7,595 nt of DNA from DATCJY01 sp036562565 (GTDB lineage Bacteria; Bacteroidota; Bacteroidia; Flavobacteriales_D; Sanyastnellaceae), in NCBI GenBank assembly GCA_036562565.1, contig DATCJY010000001.1:1-7595 (forward strand), in the 5' to 3' direction. Positions within the stretch are counted from its first letter, which is position 1; each line of letters begins with the position of its first letter. Position numbers and translations under genes: made by a program. This document shows, one piece after another, positions 1-5,507 of the stretch. The notes below the pieces were generated by a model, which saw only the letters and a program-made list of their open reading frames with translations, did not search any database and was not told the origin of the DNA.

Positions 1-63
1 AAAAGCCATATCGACAATCTCAATCTCAATATCCTGATTCTTCTTTAAAATTCTCTCCTGCAT
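1..63 (-). CDS. Partial N-terminus of a TRAM-domain RNA methyltransferase (RlmD/RumA-like)
   Basis: Only the first 21 codons are in the window; the gene runs off the left edge. Read on the minus strand from the ATG at 63-61, the peptide contains KKNQDIEIEIVDMAF. This pattern (basic residues, then alternating acidic and hydrophobic residues, then a D-x-A-F turn) is typical of the first strands of the TRAM domain that opens many 23S rRNA uracil-5-methyltransferases. TRAM is a small RNA-binding beta barrel; those enzymes use S-adenosylmethionine to methylate a uridine in rRNA. The catalytic part is not visible, so the identification rests on about 15 residues, and another TRAM protein such as MiaB is possible. 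The gene diverges from purK, leaving about 49 bp that must hold both promoters. Confidence 0.45.
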   Translation of the reverse strand, partial: MQERILKKNQDIEIEIVDMAF

Positions 64-112
64 TTGCGGTGCAAGGTATTGGAGAAAGTGGAGTGCACGC
101 AAAAAAAGCCGA

Positions 113-1285
113 ATGACAAACTACCTTTGCCGCGTGAAATCTTTCTATTCAAAAAACTTCCGATTAGGTATTCTTGGCGGTGGTCAATTGGGCCGCATGC
201 TCATCCAAGTTGCAACCAATTACGATGTGCGCATCTCCGTGCTGGACCCCTCACCGGAAGCTCCTTGCAACAAGCTGGCGCATGACTTCACGGTGGGTGA
301 TTTTGCCGATTATGACACGGTCTATCGCTTCGGGCAAACGGTGGATGTGCTCACCATCGAGATTGAGCACGTGAATGTGGAGGCCTTGGAAGCCTTGGAG
401 AGAGAAGGCAAGAAAGTGTATCCCTCTCCGCGCATCCTGCGCATCGTGAAGGACAAAGGTCTTCAGAAACAGTTTTACAAAGACAACGATATTGCCACTG
501 CTCCTTTTAAGCTCATCGAAAACAAGAGCGAGATAAGTGCATCGCAGCTTCCGATAGTGCAAAAGATGCGCACGGGTGGTTACGATGGCAAAGGTGTGAC
601 TGTCCTCAAATCAGAAGCCGACTTAGACAATGCTTTTGATGTTCCATCGGTGTTGGAGGAGATGATAGACTTTGAAAAAGAACTATCCGTCATCATAGCG
701 CGCAACGAGAGTGGGCAGATCAAATCCTTCCCGCTGGTGGAGATGGAGTTCAATCCGGAGGCCAACCTTGTGGAGTTTTTGTTCTCCCCCGCTGCAGTGG
801 ACTATGACACGGAGCATCGCGCATGCGCCCTTGCGCACCGCTTGGTAGAGAGCATGGACTTTGTGGGATTGCTGGCGGTGGAAATGTTCCTAGACAAGAA
901 GGGCAACCTCCTTGTGAATGAAATAGCACCTCGTCCGCACAACAGCGGCCACCATACCATTGAAGCGTGTGTCACATCCCAATACGAACAGATGATGCGC
1001 GCCATCTTGAATTTACCGCTTGGTGATACCACGTTGGTTCGGCCGGCAGTGATGATCAACCTGCTGGGTGAAAAAGGATTCAGCGGCCCTGTACATTACC
1101 GCGGTCTTGAAGAGGTAATGAAATGGCCGGGAGTTTATGTACACCTCTACGGCAAGGCAGATACCAAGCCTTTCAGAAAGATGGGACACGTAACGGTGTG
1201 CTGCCACCAGCTCGAAGAAGCAAAAGCCACCGCGCGCAAAGTGATGGAAACCGTGAAGGTGGAAGCTGTGGGTTCAGGGTCTTGA
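113..1285 (+). CDS. purK: PurK, 5-(carboxyamino)imidazole ribonucleotide synthase
   Basis: This cytoplasmic ATP-grasp enzyme makes N5-CAIR from AIR, bicarbonate and ATP in de novo purine synthesis; PurE then converts N5-CAIR to CAIR. The 390-residue length is normal for the family. Visible marks are the N-terminal dinucleotide-fold motif RLGILGGGQLGRM (17-29), the glycine-rich ATP loop RTGGYDGKG (153-161), the acidic VEMF segment (256-259), and the signature NEIAPRPHNSGH (269-280), which carries metal and substrate contacts and leads into IEACVTSQYEQ. The C-terminal domain (about 300-385) is present, so the gene looks intact. The ATG at 113 was chosen; a GTG at 134 would give a start nearer the usual N-terminus. 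A TACCTTTG at 122-129 matches the Bacteroidota -7 consensus TAnnTTTG but lies inside the ORF and no -33 partner was seen. No purE is adjacent; the next genes are convergent and unrelated. Confidence 0.96.
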   Translation: MTNYLCRVKSFYSKNFRLGILGGGQLGRMLIQVATNYDVRISVLDPSPEAPCNKLAHDFTVGDFADYDTVYRFGQTVDVLTIEIEHVNVEALEALEREGKKVYPSPRILRIVKDKGLQKQFYKDNDIATAPFKLIENKSEISASQLPIVQKMRTGGYDGKGVTVLKSEADLDNAFDVPSVLEEMIDFEKELSVIIARNESGQIKSFPLVEMEFNPEANLVEFLFSPAAVDYDTEHRACALAHRLVESMDFVGLLAVEMFLDKKGNLLVNEIAPRPHNSGHHTIEACVTSQYEQMMRAILNLPLGDTTLVRPAVMINLLGEKGFSGPVHYRGLEEVMKWPGVYVHLYGKADTKPFRKMGHVTVCCHQLEEAKATARKVMETVKVEAVGSGS

Positions 1286-1295
1286 GTATTGCGCT

Positions 1296-1400
1296 AGCCA
1301 ATGGCTGTTGGCCTTTTGACTATCGACCCAACCACACACCCTATCTCCCTTGGGCTTTTGTTGGGCTGCAAGCCAAGCTGAATAGCACGGGGTGTGCTAT
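1296..1400. other. Hairpin-rich spacer after purK
   Basis: The 147 bp between purK and the minus-strand remnant encode nothing I recognise but hold three inverted repeats. GCCAA (1297-1301) pairs with TTGGC (1308-1312) and is followed by CTTTTG, which could be a weak purK terminator. CTTGGGCTT (1349-1357) pairs with AAGCCAAG (1370-1377) with one bulged G. ATAGCAC (1382-1388) pairs perfectly with GTGCTAT (1394-1400) across a GGGGT loop. None has a long T tract. They could be terminators between converging units or the residue of a short interspersed repeat. Confidence 0.5.
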
Positions 1401-1432
1401 CGCTAAACGCTCGCCAGGGACAGAGCGGAGAA

Positions 1433-1546
1433 CTACTCCCCCAACAACGCATCCATCTGCTCGGTGTTCATATAAGCATGTTTGACGCGGGTTGCTATTA
1501 TTTCGCCTTGGCGGCCAATAATCATATAGGTAGGTGCAGAACTAAT
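1433..1546 (-). pseudogene. C-terminal remnant of a thioredoxin-fold protein
   Basis: On the minus strand a 37-codon open frame ends at TAG (1435-1433). It is offset from the frame of the adjoining yegP-like gene and includes APTYMIIGRQGEIIATR. An A/V-P-T followed by a hydrophobic strand, a turn containing G and another strand is the pattern around the cis-proline of thioredoxin and TlpA/AhpC-type proteins. The remaining residues (HAYMNTEQMDALLGE) would form the last helix of that fold. An in-frame TAA lies upstream within yegP-like sequence, and there is no start codon or CXXC active site. The piece is therefore best read as the tail of a deleted gene rather than a gene. The match is from pattern recognition, and the exact subfamily is unknown. 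Confidence 0.5.
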
Positions 1547-1857
1547 TTCGCATCCTGTGCATTGCGCTTAACGGAGGCTATGCCGTTGTCGCGACCTGTT
1601 GGGCTTTCATACATCTCGCTGGTGCCTATTACTTGGCCGTTGGATGCTTTTAGGTTGAAATAATACTTGCCGTTGGTGGATTCCTTTTTTTCATACCGAG
1701 CATCTATTTGCGAGTTGGTTCTTACGGAATCGATACCGTTCTCACAAGCTGCGCGTGTGGTATATCCTTCGCTGGTCAAGATGACTTCGCCATTGCCGGC
1801 TTGGAGGTTGAATTGGTACTCTCCGTTTTTTCTGCGTGAAATGATGAATTTGGACAT
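1522..1857 (-). CDS. YegP-like protein with two DUF1508 repeats, altered C-terminus
   Basis: The product has 111 residues when started at the ATG at 1857, which gives the family start MSKFIISRRKNGEYQFNL; an upstream in-frame ATG at 1884 would add nine non-conserved residues. Two tandem copies of the roughly 45-residue DUF1508/YegP module are clear. The first (about 9-55) has NGEYQFNLQAGNGEVILTSE and the second (about 62-105) has NGKYYFNLKASNGQVIGTSE, each followed by NGI-x-SV. The biochemical role of this small soluble family is not established. The last residues, after QDAK, are LVLHLPI, where relatives usually end a few residues later. This tail is translated from the sequence of the neighbouring thioredoxin-like remnant in another frame, so the native 3' end seems to have been lost in a deletion. 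The domain core is complete and the protein may still fold. Confidence 0.85.
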   Translation of the reverse strand: MSKFIISRRKNGEYQFNLQAGNGEVILTSEGYTTRAACENGIDSVRTNSQIDARYEKKESTNGKYYFNLKASNGQVIGTSEMYESPTGRDNGIASVKRNAQDAKLVLHLPI

Positions 1858-1935
1858 GATATAGGTAGTTTTAAGTTGATTCAATGCAAGGCCTCGGTGG
1901 GTTGTGGGCGGTTGAGTATGCCACTACAAGACTAC

Positions 1936-1979
1936 AAAAAAAAAACGAAGCGAACCCACAGGAATTGGGGTTCGCTTCG
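1936..1979 (-). terminator. Strong intrinsic terminator of the lipoprotein gene
   Basis: A perfect 12-bp inverted repeat, CGAAGCGAACCC (1946-1957) with GGGTTCGCTTCG (1968-1979), encloses a 10-nt loop. On the plus strand it is preceded by ten A residues (1936-1945), which become a U10 tract after the stem in minus-strand RNA. It lies about 80 nt past the lipoprotein stop and upstream of the yegP-like start, so it ends lipoprotein transcripts before yegP. Confidence 0.93.
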
Positions 1980-2022
1980 ATAGGGGATCATTTTCAGATT
2001 GAACACACGATGTGCTATGACC

Positions 2023-2038
2023 TCACATCATGATGTGA
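2023..2038. repeat. Perfect 16-bp palindrome in the lipoprotein 3' region
   Basis: TCACATCATGATGTGA reads the same on both strands with no loop. It starts 22 bp beyond the lipoprotein stop codon and about 44 bp before the terminator stem. Without a loop it is a poor RNA hairpin, so a dimeric protein-binding site or chance are both possible. Confidence 0.5.
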
Positions 2039-2060
2039 TATAAACGGAAGGTTGTGATGC

Positions 2061-2615
2061 TTATGGTTCCACCATGTTACCCGAAATCTTGCTGCCCTCC
2101 GGCAGTGGCGTGCCACCGCCAATCACGGTACCGCCTGGGTGCATGGGCAGGTTTTCAAAAGTCACTTTGCGCTTGCCCGCCACGGTGCTGATGGTTACCG
2201 ATACGCTGTCATCGGTATTGGTGAGGTAGTTGATGCCATCAAAGGTGGTATTGTGCTGTGCCTTGCCATCGGGCAAATCGGCCGAGTTGCCGTTCATGAT
2301 GCCGTACACGCCATTTTGCGGTGGGGAGTTGAAGCCAATGGCCACACGGTCATACATGCCGGCAGCTCCTCCGCTGAAACGACCTATATACGCATAGGCG
2401 CCATTGTCATTGTTAATCCACACCTCGGTCATCTCAATGACCTGCTCAGTGCCATCGGGCAGGAGGACTTTAAAGGTGTTGTCTTGCAGGGTGGATGGCG
2501 GATTGGGAACCGGTGTGCCGGGGGTGTTGTTGTTGTTGGGTTCACTCTCCTCCTTTTTGCACGCGGGCATGGCCAGCAAACCCAAGAAGGCCATTAGGAT
2601 AAATGCTTTTTTCAT
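2061..2615 (-). CDS. Secreted lipoprotein of unknown function
   Basis: The product has 184 residues from the ATG at 2615. A 20-codon in-frame extension upstream is rejected because it would bury the signal peptide. The N-terminus is a lipoprotein signal: MKK, a hydrophobic stretch FILMAFLGLLAM, then P-A-C with the lipidated cysteine at 19. After it comes a charged KKEESEP, then a low-complexity linker rich in Asn, Pro and Thr (about 27-42). The rest (about 45-184) looks like a beta-rich domain with Gly/Asp/Asn turns and no catalytic motif I recognise. It is probably anchored in the outer membrane or periplasm, as is common for such proteins in Bacteroidota. It has its own strong terminator and a palindrome upstream, so it is probably monocistronic. 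Many Bacteroidota lipoproteins of this shape have no assigned function, and I do not assign one here. Confidence 0.85.
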   Translation of the reverse strand: MKKAFILMAFLGLLAMPACKKEESEPNNNNTPGTPVPNPPSTLQDNTFKVLLPDGTEQVIEMTEVWINNDNGAYAYIGRFSGGAAGMYDRVAIGFNSPPQNGVYGIMNGNSADLPDGKAQHNTTFDGINYLTNTDDSVSVTISTVAGKRKVTFENLPMHPGGTVIGGGTPLPEGSKISGNMVEP

Positions 2616-2691
2616 GTTGGTTTGATTGAATGGTTCGTTGTAAATGATTGCCACCGCAATGCTATGGCCGACCATCCTTCCATACCATCAC

Positions 2692-2709
2692 ATGAAATAC
2701 GTATTTCAT
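2692..2709. promoter_or_regulatory. Perfect 18-bp palindrome upstream of the lipoprotein gene
   Basis: ATGAAATACGTATTTCAT is a perfect palindrome 76 bp upstream of the lipoprotein start codon, in the 237-bp spacer between it and the ASCH gene. Its position and symmetry fit an operator for a dimeric regulator. No promoter boxes were recognised nearby and the binding protein is unknown. The rest of the spacer (2616-2852) holds no ORF I can support; GTGAT (2827-2831) and ATCAC (2840-2844) could form a weak hairpin after the ASCH stop. Confidence 0.45.
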
Positions 2710-2852
2710 CACCCGTCCGCTATCCTATTGCTCGCTGGTGCGTGCAATGGGGGTTGTCACCTACTTGGTGCATGGAAAGCATGGGATGGAATCGCGGGAG
2801 ATGACTACCTCACTAGCCCGCTTTTTGTGATTTATCATTTATCACTAGTTAA

Positions 2853-3227
2853 TTATTCCTCTAAATATAAGAAGGATTGAGGAGGAGATAGGTTGAAATC
2901 CGCTTTCAAACAAAGTGGTTTGCTATATTTTTTGACTTTCTTTATTTTTATCGCATAACCATTCTCATTATCGGCAAAATATTGATAAAAGTAGTCTTCA
3001 TCAATGCCAGCAAAACGCTTGGTCTTTTTCCACAAATCTGCCAATGAGTCGTTTATAATAGAGTCTATTTCAAACTCTCCAATTACCTTCTGCATAGGAG
3101 AGGATGCATATACCACTACCGTTTTAATATCTGGCTTTTTGAAAATAGCTTTTCGGAACTCAAACTTTTTACTCCCGTCAAAAATTCTTTCAGCAAATTC
3201 AGGTTTTATTGACAATAAGACTTTCAT
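2853..3227 (-). CDS. ASCH-domain protein
   Basis: The 124-residue product is one ASCH domain, a PUA-like fold linked to RNA binding or processing. The signature is at the N-terminus: LLSIKPEFAERIFDGSKKFEFRK gives the expected K-P, then A-x-x-I-x-x-G-x-K and E-x-R pattern (K8, G18, K20, E23, R25). The strands VVVYASSP (37-44) and VIGEFEI (48-54) follow, and the protein ends with a PPQSFLYL strand typical of these proteins. The ATG at 3227 lies inside the end of the upstream PIN-GNAT gene in another frame, a 29-bp overlap that implies translational coupling. E. coli YqfB, an ASCH protein, hydrolyses N4-acetylcytidine; by my alignment the lysine of its site is kept here (K20) but its threonine is Glu (E23), so the same activity cannot be assumed. 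The gene is very AT-rich, like its partner. Confidence 0.88.
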   Translation of the reverse strand: MKVLLSIKPEFAERIFDGSKKFEFRKAIFKKPDIKTVVVYASSPMQKVIGEFEIDSIINDSLADLWKKTKRFAGIDEDYFYQYFADNENGYAIKIKKVKKYSKPLCLKADFNLSPPQSFLYLEE

Positions 3228-4740
3228 TCGTTGCTGTTTCTTTTAAAATGGTTAGAAACTGTTGCTTCGTAATTTGTTTCAACCCTCTTAGTTCATTATC
3301 AACCCCAGAAATTATTCCAAGATCTAATAATGTTTGTCTATTCAATCGTTTGCCCAATTGAAACGAGTAAACGTAAAGGAAATTTATGATAAAAGGGCGA
3401 AAATGAGGATTCCAATTCCAATACTTTTTCAACTCTTCATTACTAAAAACACTTCTTTTTCTACACTTAGAAATAAAGTCGTCTTCATCTTTAATATTAA
3501 CAATCTTATCCTCAACAATTCCTATAGTTGTAATAACACTACTATAATAAGCGCTCTTACCTTTTTCAGCTGTTCTGTAAAACACAATAATGTCTCCTCG
3601 CTTAACTCCTCTTTCAATGGAGCGGCAAATATAAACCTTGCTTAATGCGTTTCTGTGTGGCTCGTGTTCAATGAAGTCTTGAGGTGATTCAGTTCTCAAA
3701 TACGAATCAGGCAGCAATTCTGTGTGATAATCAGGATATATTGGTACAAGGAAAATATTGTTATCGTTGATGCCAATAAATGGAAAAGTCAGTTTGGGAT
3801 TTTCAATACTAAAAGATGGTTTAAAATCACGCACATAAACCATTTCACCGTCAATCCCTTTAGTCCCATAATACACAAACCCCCAATCTTCCATTAATGC
3901 TATCAAGCGTTTTTGTTCATCTCGTTTATCAAAAATGGTTACATAGATTTCCTCAACTCTTTGTGCAATAGCATTGTCAAAAATTATTTTCATAAACCGC
4001 TCGCCCAACCTTACACCATTGCTTACTACTTTAAATGTTCCAACCTTCAATCTTTTTTTAGGTTTGAATGAAGGAGTTATGTCCGAATAAGGTTCGTCTT
4101 TATCTTCTATTTTCAGATAAAGAAAAGACAGCAATTTGCCGTTTTCACTGTTCAATGTAACATAAACCTTATCGTTAGCTTTCCTATGAAACCATATATC
4201 AAAACCTGGGTAATCCTCCTTAAGTGTATCAAAGAAAGGATCGTTTAAATCCAGTTCTCCGAATAATTTTTGCTGAACACCTAATACCTGATATTTAACT
4301 AATCCCGGGTTCTCAGCATAGACTTTCTCAAGGAACGTGTTTATTGTAAATACTCGGTCTGTAATATTAAGGGCTGCAGCCTTAGTATGTATTTTCCTAT
4401 CCTCAGAAATGAGCAAATCAACTCTTCCAACATAAACTTCATTTAAAAGTTGAGTATCGTTTCTATCATTCTCATTGTTGTCATAATTAGCTGAAACTCG
4501 TTTAACTTCTTCAGACATTGGAGCTATTGTAAGCAATTGCTCATAGCTTTCTAATTTTATTCTGAATGTTTCAACGGTCATGCGATTCGAATTCTTTTCA
4601 ATTTCCCGTATTGTAATAGGATGAATACACTTTTGATAATTAACCTTGTCGAGCCATTTGAACAAAATTCCAATGTCCTGATTTGTGACCCTTCCAGCTT
4701 CTCTGTGAATGATTATATTCGTATCTAATAGAGCTTTCAT
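3199..4740 (-). CDS. PIN - GNAT - EVE/ASCH-like fusion protein
   Basis: The 513-residue product appears to join three modules. The PIN nuclease domain (about 1-140) opens with LLDTNIIIH and has the spaced acids D6, E46, D92/D95 and D114 (in LLISEDRK), matching the metal-binding set of PIN RNases. A GNAT acetyltransferase region (about 175-305) carries NGVRLGERFM (241-250), like the acetyl-CoA pyrophosphate loop R-x-x-G-x-G/A, then the helix-strand ending MEDWGFVYYG (283-292). The C-terminal part (about 320-500) has KVYICRSIERG, GDIIVFYR (382-389) and ITTIGIVE (403-410), the strand pattern of EVE/ASCH PUA-like domains that bind RNA or modified bases. The start MKALLDTN is the standard PIN N-terminus. 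No transmembrane or secretion signal is seen, so the protein is cytoplasmic. PIN is the surest call, GNAT good, the C-terminal domain probable. It overlaps the ASCH gene by 29 bp. RNA cleavage or acetylation is inference; the in vivo substrate is unknown. Confidence 0.85.
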   Translation of the reverse strand: MKALLDTNIIIHREAGRVTNQDIGILFKWLDKVNYQKCIHPITIREIEKNSNRMTVETFRIKLESYEQLLTIAPMSEEVKRVSANYDNNENDRNDTQLLNEVYVGRVDLLISEDRKIHTKAAALNITDRVFTINTFLEKVYAENPGLVKYQVLGVQQKLFGELDLNDPFFDTLKEDYPGFDIWFHRKANDKVYVTLNSENGKLLSFLYLKIEDKDEPYSDITPSFKPKKRLKVGTFKVVSNGVRLGERFMKIIFDNAIAQRVEEIYVTIFDKRDEQKRLIALMEDWGFVYYGTKGIDGEMVYVRDFKPSFSIENPKLTFPFIGINDNNIFLVPIYPDYHTELLPDSYLRTESPQDFIEHEPHRNALSKVYICRSIERGVKRGDIIVFYRTAEKGKSAYYSSVITTIGIVEDKIVNIKDEDDFISKCRKRSVFSNEELKKYWNWNPHFRPFIINFLYVYSFQLGKRLNRQTLLDLGIISGVDNELRGLKQITKQQFLTILKETATNESLIVNKT

Positions 4741-4752
4741 AAGATGATATTA

Positions 4753-4859
4753 TTATGAAATTCGAACTTCTTCCGGAATTAAAAATGAATACTCATTTCA
4801 TAGAATAATTTTAATTCTTTATAATACTCAATTTGATTTTCATCATCAATTCTTCTTAG
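4753..4859 (-). pseudogene. Possible broken small ORF upstream of the PIN-GNAT gene
   Basis: Read on the minus strand from 4859, one frame gives a protein-like, charged helical peptide (LRRIDDENQIEYYKELKLFY) that stops at 4781-4779. Shifting frame near that point gives FLIPEEVRIS and a stop at 4755-4753, only 12 nt before the PIN start. A single missing base would join them into one tail, tightly packed against the operon. There is no start codon at the upstream end. It may be the end of a lost first gene of the operon. The composition matches the AT-rich operon. The family is not recognised, and chance is possible. Confidence 0.3.
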
Positions 4860-4871
4860 ATGATAAGAAAA

Positions 4872-5065
4872 TTACGTTGCGAAACTTTTTAATGCTTGGC
4901 TGTCATCATCATCCTCTAGGATGGGGCGCTTGTATGATTCGGTGATGTCTTTGAGTTGGCCACCTGTGTCGTCTAGTACCACATAGCCCACTTCCCTTCG
5001 TTTTCTAGGTCTATTTCTTGCATGTATTTAATAGTGATATTTCGTTTGGTGAATGCCAAAGCTAA
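4872..5065 (-). pseudogene. Frameshifted fragment of an unrecognised protein gene
   Basis: Two overlapping minus-strand frames give protein-like text. From 5065 the first reads LALAFTKRNITIKYMQEIDL and continues with ENEGK before failing at a TAG (4975-4973). From 4991 the second reads VGYVVLDDTGGQLKDITESY and ends with acidic EDDDD and a TAA at 4874-4872. A one-base change near 4989-4997 would give a continuous chain through ENEG-K-VGYVV. There is no clear start upstream because an in-frame TAA lies at 5068-5066. I do not recognise the family. Its base composition is richer in G+C than the PIN operon beside it, so the boundary of the AT-rich island probably lies at about 4860-4872. Confidence 0.4.
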
Positions 5066-5094
5066 TTAATATGGAAAATTGAATGCGAGGTTCA

Positions 5095-5349
5095 TTATTC
5101 ACCACAAAGACGTAAAAGGTTCATAGGATTACCCCCACCACCACCAAAAATCATCCACTTCAATTGAAAAAACGCGCCTTCATTTCCGAAAAGAGACCTA
5201 TCATTTAGGAAAAGAGACCCATCTTTTCTCAAAAGAGACCCATCTTTTCTCAAAAGAGACCTATCTTTTCCGAAAAGATGGGGGTCAGAAACCCGACAAA
5301 TCCCTATCCTTTTCTTGGAACTAAGTAGTTGATTTAAAATTTTTTCCAC
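5095..5349 (-). CDS. Doubtful 84-codon ORF containing heptapeptide repeats
   Basis: An ATG-started minus-strand frame of 84 codons contains four heptapeptides of the form (G/R)-S-L-(L/F)-x-(K/N)-(D/E), for example GSLLRKD. These are the translation of the 21-bp tandem repeat. The repeat length is a multiple of three, so an open frame across it is easily produced by chance. The ends (MEKILNQLLSSKKRIG and a poly-Gly run GGGGG) show no known domain, signal peptide or membrane segment. It may be a real small protein with a variable repeat number, or a minisatellite with a fortuitous ORF. I favour the second. Confidence 0.25.
   Translation of the reverse strand: MEKILNQLLSSKKRIGICRVSDPHLFGKDRSLLRKDGSLLRKDGSLFLNDRSLFGNEGAFFQLKWMIFGGGGGNPMNLLRLCGE
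5189..5272. repeat. Four tandem 21-bp units, each a potential hairpin
   Basis: Four contiguous 21-bp copies start at 5189, 5210, 5231 and 5252. Copies 2 and 3 are identical; 1 and 4 differ mainly in the last bases and at one C/T site. Each contains an internal dyad: in copy 2, GAAAAGA (5209-5215) pairs with TCTTTTC (5222-5228) around GACCCA. The last copy also pairs with the flank: ATCTTTT (5263-5269) with AAAAGAT (5273-5279) around CCG, extended by GACC with the GGGGGTC at 5280-5286. There are no spacers, so this is not a CRISPR array. Confidence 0.92.
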
Positions 5350-5470
5350 TTTAACATTTCCTCTGAAATCCGCTCCAATTGCGTATTTTACTGTATTCTA
5401 ATGTGTTTTGTACGCTAAGTAAATGTTATTATCTGTAACCCGTTGACAACCACCACAGTACAAGCGCCCC

Positions 5471-5498
5471 GTAGCAGCCGCTAACTAAAACCTGCTAC
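5471..5498 (+). promoter_or_regulatory. Leader hairpin just upstream of the fibronectin-III gene
   Basis: GTAGCAG (5471-5477) and CTGCTAC (5492-5498) form a perfect 7-bp stem with a 14-nt loop, ending nine bases before the ATG at 5508. A stem this close to the start could influence ribosome access, or it could be part of an operator. The remaining spacer back to the small ORF (5350-5470) is AT-rich and I could not pick out convincing promoter boxes. Confidence 0.45.
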
Positions 5499-5507
5499 CC
5501 ATAAATC

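Noticed and set aside
122..129. TACCTTTG matching the Bacteroidota -7 box
   Set aside because: It lies within the likely purK coding sequence and no -33 TTG partner is at the expected spacing; it would matter only if purK starts at GTG 134.
2139..2597. 152-codon plus-strand ORF opposite the lipoprotein gene
   Set aside because: It is antisense to a gene with a clear lipoprotein signal and shows no domain; low-complexity Val/Gly text mirrors the Asn/Pro/Thr linker.
2616..2675. N-terminal extension of the lipoprotein to the ATG at 2675
   Set aside because: It would place 20 residues before an otherwise normal lipoprotein signal peptide.
2832..4866. TTATCAT (2832-2838) and ATGATAA (4860-4866) as terminal inverted repeats of a mobile element
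   Set aside because: Seven AT-rich bases match easily by chance, there is no transposase, and no target duplication was seen.
5129..5143. GGTGGTGGTGGGGGT on the minus strand as a G-quadruplex
   Set aside because: It could form only a weak two-tetrad structure, and nothing else supports a role.
5189..5272. CRISPR-like array
   Set aside because: The 21-bp units are directly adjacent with no unique spacers, and no cas gene is in the window.
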